Part shown: piece after piece, positions 12,140 through 24,139 of the stretch | How positions within the stretch are numbered: the first letter of the stretch is position 1 | Layout of the letters: every line of letters begins with the position of its first letter | Source of the DNA: Lethocerus indicus | Taxonomy: Eukaryota; Arthropoda; Insecta; Hemiptera; Belostomatidae | Direction of reading: 5' to 3' | Assembly (NCBI GenBank): GCA_019843655.1 | Contig: JACDQD010000007.1 | Span: forward strand, 27,370,816-27,434,815 | Length of the DNA stretch: 64,000 bases | Made by a program: the position numbers and the translations under genes | Notes under the pieces: model-generated | What the model was told of the DNA's origin: nothing | The model's database searches: none | What the model saw: the letters and a program-made list of their open reading frames with translations, nothing else

Positions 12140-12599
12140 ATGTACTGAATTAAAAAGTATGTAATCGGGTAATCGGTAAATATTGTGCTAACTAAGAAGA
12201 GAACCCGGTGGATGACTCACCCGCGGTTTCGCTCAGAGTAAAAACTCTGGTCACGAATAAAGGGGAAAAAAGTTAGAGGAACGGTACATTAGAGTCTACA
12301 CTTTTGGGGCTTTTTTTGGGGGGTGGGGGCGGCTTTAATGGCGAAGTGAGCTGGTCGGCAAAATTCGTCGTAAAGTGAAATGATTCGGACATAAAACCGG
12401 GTATAAGAGAAGGTCTCTCTGGGGGTTAAATGGGCGACCGTCGTATTGCAACCCCTGAACCAACCCCACCACTGAAGATTCTGTTCTTCCGAATATTATC
12501 AGTTCGGTGAATTGATAATAATTCACTGAAATGGTTCATTTCAGCAATGAAAGCCGGCGCGGGGGAGCAATTATCACTGGACAAGCGGATTAAGGTTTA

Positions 12600-12690
12600 C
12601 ACCTTAGGTTCACAAACTTTTTTTCTAATAGACCACTTTCAAAAATTTTGCTGGTTCCGGTGGACCCCCTGCAGCTACATTTCTACCATA
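12600..12690 (+). mobile_element. Possible hAT-type transposon end
   Basis: AGGTTCACAAACTTTTTTTC, GACCACTTTCAAAAATTTTG and a GGTGGACCCCCTGC block together resemble ends of insect hAT elements as I remember them. The matching other end was not found nearby. Confidence 0.25.
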
Positions 12691-13333
12691 TTCCCAAAAG
12701 TCGACAAAAATTTGAAGATTAGATCTAACTCGACCCCCCTCGAGTCTCCCGAGGACCACTTTGGGAATCAATGGTTTACACACTCCCGCGAGGTCCCAAT
12801 AAGCCCAGGTTTCAATAACTTGAATCCAAGTCCCATCCCTCGCCCCCATTCGCATCTCCACTTCACGTCTATTTTTCATTGCATATCTTTGAATTCCGAT
12901 TGGCAATTGAAAGCCGGAAATATCACGAATTGGTCAGTTCCGGCCGCCGGCGAGACGCCGTCGAAGGCCACGGCTAAATTATGCATTTTCCCGTAACAAA
13001 TTCAATTGACTTATCCGGCAATTTCCCTGCGCCACACCTGCGAATTTAGCAGCTAAGTTTAAAATTTGGCTGCAGAACCGGTTTGATACCTCATATACAT
13101 ATGAGAACGGCAGTGGTATTGGGCTGTGCCATAAGTTTTTTCCCTTTTCTGGAGCGAAACGAATACACAATATCCCGTCTTGATTAAATGATTATGTATC
13201 CTTGTCCCGGGAATGCTAGTGGCATCCTCTATTTCGAGTATAGTCTCGATTTGGTCGTTGCCTGTGATGTCAGATTACCGTATAGAAGACTGGACAGTAA
13301 ATGTTTATATAGAGACAAGAAAAAAATAGACAA

Positions 13334-13581
13334 AAATCTGTCTCCTCTCGCCGGTTTGGTCTTTTGCTAGACCGGTTTCGGCGGACAGTACAGGTGAGGA
13401 TGCCCGGCGACAAAGTGGAGTGAGGATGCCCGATGGATCGTTAGTGACTAACACCGCTACTGAAGATGGCGAGCGGCCGAAAACGGTCTAGCAAAAGACC
13501 GAACCGGCGAGAGGAGACAGAAACACAGGAAATCCACGGTATCCCAACCCCTCGCAGACTACAAAACAGGTATGTTAAACT
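13334..13581. mobile_element. Hairpin MITE copy 7
   Basis: Truncated left arm; complete right arm ending CAAAACAGGTATGTTAAAC. Confidence 0.9.
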
Positions 13582-13844
13582 AGAACTTATTTCCTTAATT
13601 CGGATAGTGATATTACACTGTATTCTGATACAATATTCAGTTTAGGGAGATTCCTATTGGCTATTTTAAAGTCTCGACAGTGCACAATTTGTTTTAGGGC
13701 AGAAACTTTTTTCTAAGCCTGAAAGATGTCCCATTCATCGCGTCCAGTGGAGAACGAACATCTGGTTTATTGCTTACGTTGAGTATTTTTCGTTGCACTA
13801 CGACCGCGTGAGTCACAGTTTTGGAATTGTGTCAAGAGGGGGAG

Positions 13845-13848
<4 letters not shown>

Positions 13849-13877
<29 letters not shown>
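13849..13877. repeat. (GA)n microsatellite
   Basis: About 14 GA repeats. Confidence 0.95.
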
Positions 13878-13879
<2 letters not shown>

Positions 13880-14686
13880 CATTAAAAAAAAGAAGTTTGT
13901 AATTCGTTCTGAAACCGGTTTCATTAGACGCTCAACAGTCGGAGGCGCGTTTGCCCGTGAGTCATCCTGAAGCGTGCAGTAAGAAGTCCTTACAATCTCA
14001 CTTGCAGCCGCTACTAGAATAAAATTCCGATAATGAACTTTAACAGGGTAAATTAACTTAACGGTTCGGCGGAATATATGAGGTCGAACAATGTACGACA
14101 ATCCAGTCTGCCATAGGTAAACTCCCGGATCCGAGTATCTTTTATCCGTTTTATCTGATTTTTACAGAATTAAATTCTTATAAAGGCACATTAATATTCA
14201 AACTATTGCGGAGTTATGAATATTTCGAAGTACGACAGTATTACGAAAACACAAGGGAATACAGAGATTGAGCAATGGTTCTTTGTACAAACCAACAACC
14301 GATCCAACAGTGCCGGGGACAGACAGACATTTTGTTCAATATTTGATCGCACAAAATCAATATTTTGTTTGCAATTCCTCAAAGCGGTTTGGTAACGACG
14401 ACAAAATTCTGTGTCCTGCTATGTAAAGAAGTTTGTGAAATTTTATGCTTTCCAGTCTGTCAATGTGTTGTCGTTGAACAACATAAAATAAAAATTGTAG
14501 GATTTCCCTCCGTACGCAAGTAGTTGAATTTATTGCACGACATCAATTGGGTACAGTCGAGGCTATAGCACACGGCCAGTGTCCCCCAATCACTAGTACA
14601 GACTGTAGAAACTTCATTCTGGAATATGATGTTCCCTTCAGTAGCTATTATTCATTTCATCAAGTACTTTTCAGAATTATCAACTC

Positions 14687-15112
14687 GTTTAGAATACCTT
14701 TTTGTGGTCTGCGAGGTGTTGGAATACCGTAGTATTTATCGTCGTGTTTCTGTCGCCTCTCGCCGGTTTCGGCCGCTCGCCATCTTCAGTAGCGGTGTTA
14801 GTCACTTTGGCGCTTTGGACGTTTCTTGGGCATCCCCACTGCACGTTAACTATTGTTGTGCGCCATGTTTCGGTCTTTAAGATAGGCGATTTAAATTAAA
14901 TTTATATACTAGAAATTATACACCGCGACAGTACAAGTGACAGTGAAACGGATGCCCGAAAAACATCCAAGGTCCCAATAGTGACTAGCACTGCTACTGA
15001 AGATGGCGAGCGGCCGAAACCGGTCTAGCAAAGGCGAAACCAGCGAGAGGAGACAGAAGCACACGAAATCTACGGTATTCCAACCTCTGGCAGACCACAA
15101 AACAGGTATATT
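14687..15112. mobile_element. Hairpin MITE copy 8, long interior subfamily
   Basis: Left arm 14687-14845 and right arm 14930-15112 with both termini. The ~85-bp interior with TTGTTGTGCGCCATG is shared with copy 3. Confidence 0.92.
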
Positions 15113-15498
15113 TTTCGAGGGACAATAAAGAAAAAGCTCGTTTTTCCTCGAGTTTTGATATTGAAAATTGTGGAGCGAGTGAGGTGTAGTGTTGTATTAG
15201 GTGCTGTTAGTCAGCGCCGCCTATTGAGGTGCAGGTCATTATGCAAGTCAAGCGAAACCGGTTACGCAAGACCGCCGAGGTCGCCGCCACTCCAATACCA
15301 CTTAGCACCGGCTCTGTCTCACTTGCAGTCGAAAACGCGTCTAGAAATTTAGCCGTTAAGACCGCCACCATTTAGTCATTCCCTGTTCGCCGTTTCAATA
15401 TTAGGTTTATTCTGGAAAACCAGTATAAATTTATATCATAAATTCGTAAGCTATAGATTTGGGTGACAGCCGCCGGAATTCCCAAATATAAATACTTC

Positions 15499-15812
15499 GT
15501 TTAACGTACCTGTTCTGTGGTCTGCGAGGGGTTGGAATACCGTAGATTTGTGGTCTTTCTGGTTTTGTCTTTTGCTAGACCGGTTTCGGCCGCTCGCCAT
15601 CTTCAGTAGCGGTGTTAGTCACTGTTTGGATGTTTTCGGGCTGTGGCAAACGGTACAAGTGACAGTGACAGTGCAGTGAGGATGCCCCCCGAAAAACATC
15701 CAAAGTGCCGACAGTGACTAACACCGCTACTGAGGATGGCGAGCGGCCGAAACCGGTCTAGCAAAAGACCATACCAGCGAGAGGAGACAGAAACAACACA
15801 AACCTACGGTCT
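15499..15812. mobile_element. Hairpin MITE copy 9
   Basis: Complete left terminus (GTTTAACGTACCTG); arms match over most of their length; right arm loses the final CTCGCAGACCACAAAACAG. Confidence 0.92.
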
Positions 15813-16236
15813 AAATACTTCGGTTTTCTTTAAATATGCGTAGAAAATATAGGAAACGATATTCAAATGTCGTTTGATACATGCATACTGACCTACTTGT
15901 TTAAAGTTACAATAATAAAAGCGCATATAATTAAATACGTAACATGTTTTGGTTTAGAGACAATACATTGGCCGACCGAAAGGGCTTACTCATTGAGACC
16001 CTTATTCATTTGGTTGAACAGCCTTTCAATTTATATACCTATTAAATTTGGGAGATTTTTAATTGTATGCAAAATATTACAATTGTACTTTGGTAAAAAT
16101 TGAAGAATGAAACGGAGGAATGCTCAAAGTAAATGGGGCGGGGGTTGACTTCCATCTTTTCCAGGATTTTCGCCGTGTTCGGAAACTATCCTCCAGTGGG
16201 CTACGTTGCAAGGTTTCTTGGCGTTTCCATCCGGAA

Positions 16237-16296
16237 ACGTGGCCCTCTTCCGACGTTTCGGAACTCTTTTCGGTTACGTTCCGGTCATCAGGTGTC
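16237..16296 (-). repeat. CTGATGA-hairpin-GAAACGTC repeat, copy 2
   Basis: The - strand CTGATGACCGGAACGTAACC, then GAGTTCCGAAACGTCGG. Confidence 0.6.
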
Positions 16297-16319
16297 CGGA
16301 ATCGACTTTGATTTCTATA

Positions 16320-16475
16320 TACACCTGGAGGTCCGTATTCCTCCTTGGGATTTAAGACTTGTCCGTCCCCGTATTAACATTTGATTACGGCCTGAAGCAC
16401 CAAACCGATACTCTTCCCACACGACATCGAGAATCCTTCCGTTCCGGACTGTCCCACCGTCGTTCCGAACTCCTA
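16320..16475 (+). mobile_element. SINE-like repeat, copy 1
   Basis: Shares CTTGGGATTTAAGACTTGTC and GAATCCTTCCGTTC..GGACTGTCCC..CCTAATT, in order, with 20820-20980. Confidence 0.6.
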
Positions 16476-16693
16476 ATTAATTGAGCGGCTTGAGCGGAAA
16501 CGGTCACTTGATCTCGTCGTTACCTAGTGGTAAGGGCAGCGTGGGGTGGGCTGGGACTACCGTCAATGCGTGGGTAAATTCACTATCAAATTTAAAAAAT
16601 AAAACAGTAGTTTCGACTTAAAATAAAAAGAGGAAGAAAAAACATACAAATTTACTCCGAAGCATTATTGCTTCCGGCTTGCTTGAATATATT

Positions 16694-17264
16694 GGGTTGA
16701 CAACTAAGTAATCGCGGAATTCACCGACAAGTGGCGTTGTACATATTTTTAAGTACGTCAACATCTTTGCGCAGATAAGCCGTAGATGGTTTCGAATGCA
16801 GGTATAAGATACATTCAGCTTCTCTGCAATGTCCCAGTGTTGAACTATGGCGATCCGAATCACAATAATGGCCTTTATTCGGTCATTATCGACCTCCACC
16901 GGACGTCCAGAGCGCTCCTCGTCCTTTAATGAAAAATCCCCCGACCGGAATTTTCCGAACCGGTTTAAGGCTTCATCACCGTACACGGCGTACAACTTTT
17001 TACGGGCCCGCGAGGCATCAACACCTTTGCGATAGTAAAAAAGCAAAATGTGACGGAAATGCTCACTTCGTTTCACCGTTTTTTAGCTTTTTATACACAC
17101 ACACACACACATTTCAACCGGTCGATGTAATTTCGATACTGAATATTTCAGAAAGGACCAAATAACATATCAAAGAATCCTATCAGTGCAAAGATGTTGA
17201 CGTACTTAAAAATATGTACAACGCCACTTGTCGGTGAATTCCGCAATTACTTAGTTGTCGACCG
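16694..17264 (-). mobile_element. Internally deleted mariner (Tc1/mariner) element
   Basis: About 75-bp terminal inverted repeats are visible: 16694-16772 and the reverse complement at 17188-17264 differ at only a few positions. The outer ends read TTGGGTTGACAACTAAGTAA on the left and its degenerate complement on the right. Between them, on the - strand, is only the N-terminal part of a mariner transposase. The element is about 0.57 kb against 1.2-1.3 kb for a full mariner, so the catalytic part is gone. A (CA)n tract at 17096-17110 sits in the leader. Confidence 0.9.
16760..17076 (-). pseudogene. Mariner transposase N-terminal fragment
   Basis: The reading from the Met at 17076 gives SEHFRHILLFYYRKGVDASR, KFRSGDFSLKDEERSGRPVE and IAEKLNVSYTCIRNHL, which is the paired-type helix-turn-helix DNA-binding region of the mariner family. 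Compared with the family there is a small deletion between YAVYGDEAL and KFRSGDF, where the conserved Cys-Gln-Asn-Trp region should be. A degraded stretch follows where the IKAII segment normally continues. The frame then runs into the terminal repeat. The D,D34D catalytic domain is absent, so it cannot encode an active enzyme. Confidence 0.85.
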
Positions 17265-18418
17265 AGTGCATTAGATTATCCCTTATTATAATATTGTATT
17301 TTTAATTATTATTAGAGTATACTGAATGTTATAACTGAATCTGGTTTTCGGAGTCTGGATACCGAGTCCTGATCCCTCAACGGCCCCACCATCCTGTTGA
17401 GGGTGGGGGGGAGTTCATTCTAATTAAAGCGAATATTCGGGTGCGATGAATATTCACCGGCTTTCGGAATTGGACCCATGAATGATTCAAACGCATCGAT
17501 TAGACGTGCGGCTGCAGCGGGTTTCGGATCGTGAAAGTGAAATGAGAAAACAGACCGGGAGGCCCCCACCCCCCGTCTGTTTTACGGTAATTTGCTTTGG
17601 AAATTGACCTTCTGACTAACGAAATCGTGTTTTTTCGCCGTATTGATTCGGTCGGATTAGACCGGTTTCGGCCACGCGCCACCGTCAGTAGCTTTCCATC
17701 TCACAACTCATAAGCGCGAAATGTTTTTTTTCTCTCATACTGAGCCATAAGAAAACTGTATAGACACATTATTGTTCGAACAAACACATCGGTATTTGTG
17801 ATAGTAGCTAGTTTGTCTGAAAGCTAAACACTCGATTAGAGTGAGGTATTTAACGCTCGTTAGCTACAGACAAAGCATACTACCGGCACTACTAATTACA
17901 CTGTTAGTGTGGAGATTTGGTTGGTTGCACTTGTCATATTTGTTAGTTACATTTGTTGTATTACTTATATTAACGCAGTTGGTTGATTTTTTTTTACAAT
18001 ACATGGGTTTTTATTCTTACAATAATGGTTTTTCGGTTGCTTTTTTTTTTTGTTCTTAATGTTATTATGTACTTTTGTACAGTAATGAGTAATTTTCTCT
18101 TATATCAATTAATTTTTGTTGTTGAGCCTTTCGGTTTGTGTACTTTACAATTGTGCATCTAACAGCATGGTAATATACAGTGTTCACAAAAAAACATTAA
18201 ATGTCTATATTGAATGGACTTTATTTGATTTGAAATACTTAATTTGCCGACCTTTAGAACAGAAAATGAACTTATGCTGCTTCATATTAGATATTTAGCC
18301 TTTAAATCGGTTGTATTGACGTAAGAGTATCATTTAAATCGGTTGTATTGACATTACGTTTACGAAATGACCTACGGTTTAGAATAGAATTTAGTTCAAC
18401 AACTATCCCCAATTTAAA

Positions 18419-18425
<7 letters not shown>
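17265..18425. other. Non-coding block
   Basis: T-rich around 17850-18120 gives a hydrophobic frame that looks like membrane protein but is compositional. A 20-bp direct repeat (AAATCGGTTGTATTGAC) occurs at 18304 and 18336. Confidence 0.5.
17656..17692. mobile_element. Hairpin MITE copy 10, short remnant
   Basis: Only the AGACCGGTTTCGGCC to CAGTAGC core of a left arm remains. Confidence 0.6.

Positions 18426-18466
<41 letters not shown>
18426..18466. repeat. (TA)n microsatellite
   Basis: About 20 TA repeats. Confidence 0.97.
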
Positions 18467-18469
<3 letters not shown>

Positions 18470-18697
18470 GAGTATGTGTAAGTATATGTATAGCAGTTGG
18501 GAAAAGTGTTGTTTATATTGAGGACGTGGCCACGTCATGGGAGAAAATTGGTATATCCGGATTTAGCAATTGATGACTAACTGGCTGTTCACATCTTACA
18601 GCTTAACTGAACCCTTCAGTGATCACAGTCACTTGAACGGAAAACAAAACGCCAGTAGCGGATACGTTGGTCCCTGCGGGGACAGGAAATATCAACG

Positions 18698-18720
18698 GAG
18701 AGAGAGAGAGAGAGAGAGGA
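18698..18720. repeat. (GA)n microsatellite
   Basis: GA repeats continuing into a GGGA-rich purine tract to 18760. Confidence 0.9.
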
Positions 18721-18919
18721 GAGAGGGAGTGATAGAGGGAGGGATGGAGGGAGAGAGCGCTTCCTGCTGATCGGGACAACCACCCGCTTCCTGTTTTTAT
18801 TCACACCTCTCCCTCCGCCCCCCCCCCCCCCTATTTAGACGTTCACTTTGTAACTGCCGACCGAGTACCGGATATTGGCTGCAGTGTGGAAAAACAAGAT
18901 GGACGATATCCGGGCTTAA

Positions 18920-19010
18920 GACTAATCGATGGGTGATAGTTGTGTTCGGTACGAAAACCAGGATTCGAACCGGTGTTCGACCCAAGTCCCGGACCCAATC
19001 GCAAATTTGC
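18920..19010 (-). mobile_element. tRNA-like SINE fragment
   Basis: The - strand contains a T-arm-like CCGGTTCGAATCCTGG, but no matching acceptor stem or A-box could be found, so not a tRNA gene. Confidence 0.4.
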
Positions 19011-19132
19011 AATACTTAGAATACGCATAGAATATACAAATGTTGGTTAATGCATGCGTAAGAAGCGGAGATAGCAAAGAACATTTACAATAGTTCATCA
19101 AAAACTATCCCGTTTATGGTAACCACCCGAGA

Positions 19133-19206
19133 TGTGGAGCTCCACTAGAAGGGTTTTTTGCGCTTTCTGGACGTTTCGCAACCCACACTGGTTCCTTCAT
19201 CATTTT
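19133..19206 (-). repeat. CTGATGA-type repeat, copy 3, with extended 3' part
   Basis: The - strand TGATGAAGGAACCAGTGTGG GTTGCGAAACGTC, followed by AAAAAACCCTTCTAGTGGAG. That tail recurs near 42757 and 48528. Confidence 0.6.
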
Positions 19207-19702
19207 AGAATTACCGTTTTGTGTGGTCTGCGAGGGGTCGGAATACAGTAGATTTCGTGTTTCTGTCTACTCTCGCTGGTTTGGTCTTTCGCTAGACCGG
19301 TTTCGGCAGCTCTCCATCTTCAGTGGCGGTGTTAGTCTCTTTGGCATTTTGGATGTTTTTTGGGAGTCCTCACAGTATACAAGTGACAGTGACAGTGCAG
19401 TATAGCTTTGTTTCCTGTAAATTCCTCGGCTATAGTATACAAAGTGCAGTTCAGTTTGTACAGTCCAAATTTTTCGATTTAAATCTACTGCTTTCAGCCC
19501 GTGGATTGTTTCTAACTTGCAAGTGACAGTACAGTGAGAGCGCCCAAAAAACATCCAAAGTGGCTAACAACACCGCTACTGAAGGTGGAGAGCGGGCCGA
19601 AACCGGTCTAGCGAAAGACCAAACCAGCGAGAGGAGGCAGAAACGCACGAAATCTACGGTATTCCGACCCCTCGCAGACCACACAAAACGGGAATTCTAA
19701 AA
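19204..19702. mobile_element. Hairpin MITE copy 11, extended interior
   Basis: Both termini and both arms are present. The interior 19441-19520 carries the TTCAGTTTGTACAGTCC block shared with copy 6. Confidence 0.92.
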
Positions 19703-20189
19703 TATTTTCCTGCCAGATTATCGCTTCTAAGGCAATTTTTGTAGAATCTGATTTGTAGAATGTATTTTAGGGCGCTTATTGTAGTAGTAATTTTCTATTT
19801 GTTCTTCCCTCTATCTTATCCGCACTCCGCTGCAGTTATATCTGCGGCTGGTATTATTCGGCGGAGAATTTGCTGGGCACGCTTCGAAAAATCTCCAAGA
19901 CCAATAACAATGTATTTAACAATTTGATCCGCTCGATGTGATTCGAGGCACGTAGAGGCATACCATCGCCGCCGCCTCCTCCTCTGTTTACCAGAGGTCT
20001 GGTCCCCTGCCTTGCATTAATTTGATCCTATTTACCGGCCGATCTTGGCAAATATTAACATTCAAATTATATATCGCTTAAGTGTCAGAATTGAAAGAAA
20101 GAAAACAATATTTATGACCGATATAGGATATTTAAAAAAAAATTTCGCACTATCCAATGCTTTTACAATTGCACTCTTCGCCGCCACGT

Positions 20190-20610
20190 CGAATCCCCAT
20201 ACCCGATTGAAAAGAACAGATCTAAATCGTAAATTTGGACTGTCGAGACCTCTTGAGTCGACAAACTGACAATATATAAAGCTATACTAAAACCGACACG
20301 GACATACGGAATAGAACTATGCCGGGTTCCGCCAAGAAATCCAACGTCGCTCGCATCCAAACATTCCAGTCAAAAGTCCTTCTTACCATTCTTAATGCTC
20401 CCCGGGTATGTTTCTAACCGAACAATCCATAATGACCTCAACATACCCCGACAGTCGACGAAGTCGCAAAATCACGCTTCCTCAAATTCCATTCCCGCCT
20501 CTCTCCACGTCCAAATCCACACTCTTTCATCCAGTTTCCTCTTCAGACCCACCCGTTATCCCAAACGCCACCGGCCTAGAGACTTTCTATAGGTCAAAAG
20601 TACCATCACT
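20190..20610 (+). mobile_element. Jockey-like retrotransposon 3' fragment, second copy
   Basis: Reads KLTIYKAILKPTRTYGIEL, then QTFQSKVLLTILNAP across a frame change, VSNRTIHNDLNIP and a final RPRDF. It aligns base for base with the copies at 3056 (reverse) and 26340. Confidence 0.75.
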
Positions 20611-20819
20611 GGACGGCGTCTTTATCGCGTGAAACAAACCGCAATTGCACCTATAACTGGCATATAGTTGATTTTACAATAGATAGAGTTAAAAAAAAAA
20701 TACTCTTCACCGCGACCTCAACACACCTGCAGTCGGCCCAGTCATAAAATCATAAAATAAAATGGCCCAGAAGAGACCTACTTTGTCCGGGATAACAAGT
20801 CGGGATAATACAGCAAATA

Positions 20820-20985
20820 GACCTGGAGTTGGTTATTCCTCTTGGGATTTAAGACTTGTCTGTCGGAGGGTTCGAGTCCCGCACCAAACGGACATCGCAC
20901 AGGACATCAAGTTCTGGCGACAAGTGAATCCTTCCGTTCGGGACTGTCCCGCCGGTTTCTTCATCCTGTGAACCCTAATTGACCT
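20820..20985 (+). mobile_element. SINE-like repeat, copy 2, with tRNA B-box
   Basis: Same blocks as the copy at 16320. It also has GGAGGGTTCGAGTCCCGCACC, which fits the RNA polymerase III B-box (GGTTCGANTCC), so a tRNA-derived SINE is likely. Confidence 0.6.
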
Positions 20986-21526
20986 ATAACATGTACCGAT
21001 GTGCATTAAAACTGGCCTATACGACTGAGTCCATAAGCAGGTCGGACCTGAACAGCGTATTGTTCGAGTTGTATTTAGGCTCGATGAAATTGTTGATAGG
21101 CCTCCGAATGCATCGTTTTGGTTGCACGATACGTGGAACGCAGTAGTGTGACGTTATCTTGTACCCCGACGACCTTGGTCCGTGAAGGCCGTGGCGACGT
21201 CGCTCTTCCCCCCTCCCCTCCCCTCCGCTTCGTCTAACCGTCCGTCGCCCACATTTTATTCCCCTTTCGCTTTTCGCCAACCGGCGTCTTCCTTTCCGTT
21301 TTAAATTATTAAATCTACTCCTTAATTGACCCCTCAATGTCTTTACAGAGGCGTGTCACGGCTCCGCTATGCTGCTTCTGAAGTGTACCCGAGACGAATG
21401 AAATGGGTCGCAACGAACTGAGGAAAATTTATCGATTATCCACGAAATAACTTCGTAGATTTTCCCGTTCCTCTTTCCATTCTATGGCCGGTCATTCGAC
21501 AGACCGGTTGGTATATAGGCTCACAA

Positions 21527-21920
21527 GTGTATAGTCAACTTAAGACGTGGTTTGGGATATCCACCCTCGTCTTAAAAGATACCCTACTGAAGATGGCAAC
21601 GTTGGTAACACTTGTGGGGCATCGAAAGTGACTCAGTGATACCGCTACTGAATGTGGCGAACGGCCGAAACCGGTCTGGCGAAAGACAATGGATTTATCC
21701 GGGACCGAATCGGCGAGTGGAGATAGATCACAAAAATTAGTATTCAAACATCTTCTTTTAAAATTAATGATTGTGTGCAAAACATTCTATGTTATGCAAA
21801 AGAATAACATTTCAATAGCATATCTAGTCCTGGACTTGTGCTATGTTCCATCTTCAGTAGGGTATCTTTTAAGATGAGGGTGGATGCCCCAAACAAAGTC
21901 TTAAGTTGACTGTATACTAA
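21527..21920. mobile_element. Inverted-repeat element with a hairpin-MITE piece inside
   Basis: Arms 21527-21597 and 21849-21920 are reverse complements (TATAGTCAACTTAAGACGTG on the left, CTTAAGTTGACTGTATACTA on the right). Each arm ends inside with CTACTGAAGATGG, the core word of the hairpin MITE, and 21640-21725 is a degraded right arm of that MITE. It is probably a related second family or a recombinant. Confidence 0.8.
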
Positions 21921-23177
21921 ATTCGCCGAGTAGTAGACTTCGGAAATGGGGTTTTCTTGAACGAAAAACACTCACGATTTTCCCTTCCAGTTTTCCCGCG
22001 GAATAGTGAACAGACGTCGAATCCGATTTGAAACCGGTTCCTCATATCGGATCTTATATGTTGTGTTTTTTCCGGCTACGTGTTCTGAATCGCCCCACCT
22101 GATCGAATCTGCTTTTCCCGATTTCCCAGCGATTTTCATTCGGAGCACAAATCCGAGAGACAGCAGCCGGTTGTCACCGCGTACATAATAAACGGTTTCT
22201 GTCTCCTTTCAATCGATCGATTTATATATTTATTAAGGACTGTTTTTTCTTAGTCTACGTAAGCGAAGTTCGTACTATTATATAGCAGTGAGCCCGAATG
22301 AAAAACTGGAATCAGTCCAAATGAAGATGGGTTTTAAGATTCGCATAAAACGGCGAGCTTAACGAGTCTGGAAATTGGGCCCCCGCGGAAATATTCGAAT
22401 TATGTAAGCCTCGAGACCGAGAGAGACTCTCGGCCAGAGGGGGGCGGTCTAGAAATAGACCGTTCCGAAAACACAGCGCTGCCACCGGGACCTAATAGTT
22501 TGGCAAGGAGGGAGGCCCACACCTGCGTCAGAGGTTGGAACGGCAGGGTTCCCTTATTAGAACCCGATTTGTTTGTTCGGTTCCCACTTGGCTAAACATA
22601 GCCTATTCTTGGTTACTCGGTGCGGTCCATCAGCAGATAGACGGTAAGAATGGACCGACGATGAAGAGGAGCGAATCGGTTCAGAATTCGAAGTTGAGGA
22701 AACTTTCAGAGAGATACCAAACAGAAAACAGAATGTACTAAAAAATACTATATCCCATTCAACACGTTGTAAAATTTAAGCAGTTCACACTGAACTTATA
22801 TGCCGTTTTATTTACCTTTTTATTAGCTTGTTCTTGTTCCGTATTCTAATTGCAGTTAGGAATAGTATTGTCTTACCACAGTATCGTATGCTTTTGGTGA
22901 AATCTAGATTTCTGAATTTTGAATAATTCTAAACATTCTACCTTGATTTTTCCACCAATTTGTTTCTCGACATTACTGCGGTATTTATGTGAAATACAGT
23001 CACGTACAAATAGGTCCAATTTGTACCCTCCGTTTTGGTATAAATTTCATATTTTCATCGGAACAGGATAAAGGGGGGCGCAATAAGGAAATAAATAAAA
23101 TCGAGTGTTTTACAAAATAAAGAGGAAAATATATATTTCCGGCCGTCCACAAAACTGGAAGAAGACTAGACGTAATC
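21921..23177. other. Non-coding block
   Basis: No repeat or exon recognised; GC-rich patch 22370-22520 has no supported frame. Confidence 0.5.
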
Positions 23178-23375
23178 TTGGCGCCGATTAAGAATCGAAA
23201 ACTTACAGACTCGCACCTGCTACTGGGAGAGCCAAATCTCCCCGCTCCCGCCTCTTGGTGCAGTAACAAATCACTTTGTCAATTATACAAAGAACAAAGG
23301 GAAATATTTGAACAACGGATACTACAAGAACTACAACAGCAACTGCTGACTTCAGTCTCCTCAACGCCAGTTTGA
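23178..23375 (+). CDS. Possible small terminal exon, Gln/Leu helix
   Basis: After ACTTACAG at about 23209 an open frame reads SHLLLGEPNLPAPASWC, then LYKEQREIFEQRILQELQQQLL and TSVSSTPV before TGA. The amphipathic Gln/Glu/Leu stretch looks like a coiled coil, which is why I list it. The acceptor phase does not match the phase-2 exon series, so it would belong to something else or be chance. No conserved family recognised. Confidence 0.25.
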   Translation: MAPIKNRKLTDSHLLLGEPNLPAPASWCSNKSLCQLYKEQREIFEQRILQELQQQLLTSVSSTPV

Positions 23376-23485
23376 ACTTATCCAAGAGTTTAATTGTTAA
23401 GCTTATTAAGTAAATTGTTTTAAATGTTCGGTTTTAAGACTTATTTCGTGTTTAAAACTTCTTTCACTATATTTTTAGTTACTTC

Positions 23486-23580
23486 AGGTATGGTCTCAGA
23501 GCGGTTGGAATGGCGTAGATTTCGTGCGCTTCTGTCTCCTCTCGCCGGTTCGGTCTTTTGCTAGACAGGTTTCGGCCGCA
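23486..23580. mobile_element. Hairpin MITE copy 12, left arm only
   Basis: Diverged left arm from GGTCTCAGAGCGGTTGGAAT to TTTCGGCCGC; nothing beyond. Confidence 0.8.
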
Positions 23581-24139
23581 AGAGCAAGTCATAATTTAGA
23601 TGGGATCTGTTATTGAATAACATCTATTCGTTTTATTACACTATTACCGTATTTCGCTATCCTAGAGGTTTGTCCTCTAGGTCGCTGCTCATGAGGCGGC
23701 GTCTGCAGAATATGCAATTGTAGAGCGATAGATCTACAGCCGTCGGCGGTAATGTCTGAAAGGGGGAAACGAGAGTTGTACTGACATGAAATGCCCGTAG
23801 CGTGTCTGCAGCTCTGGACAAGTTTAAATGTCGGCTTGAAAGCATGCAACAGGCTACGGCCGGGGGTATTCTTCACGGTGGTCTCCTATCAAGATGTCCG
23901 TAGGGCGGAGGTACTCCTCAATTATCGTTTGAAAGGGCGCCGTCACAACAGCATTGAAACAATGAAAAGGGTCGGAAGGAACAATTATTTCATCGTTTAC
24001 TCCAAGTAATCAGTTCAGACACGTTATTCAAATTTCGATAGTCTACAAAACATTTCCGCTAAAAAAACTTCATTTCCCTACGAATATACACAGCAAGTCG
24101 ACAATATGTAAATAAGGACGAATTAAGGAAATAAGTTCT

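Noticed and set aside
12547..12996. 149-codon + strand ORF
   Set aside because: Starts in ordinary DNA and reads through a possible hAT end; codon composition is not coding-like and no domain is seen.
17841..18059. Hydrophobic ORF resembling a membrane protein
   Set aside because: T-rich DNA yields Leu/Phe/Val-rich translations by itself; no start context, conserved motif or neighbour supports it.
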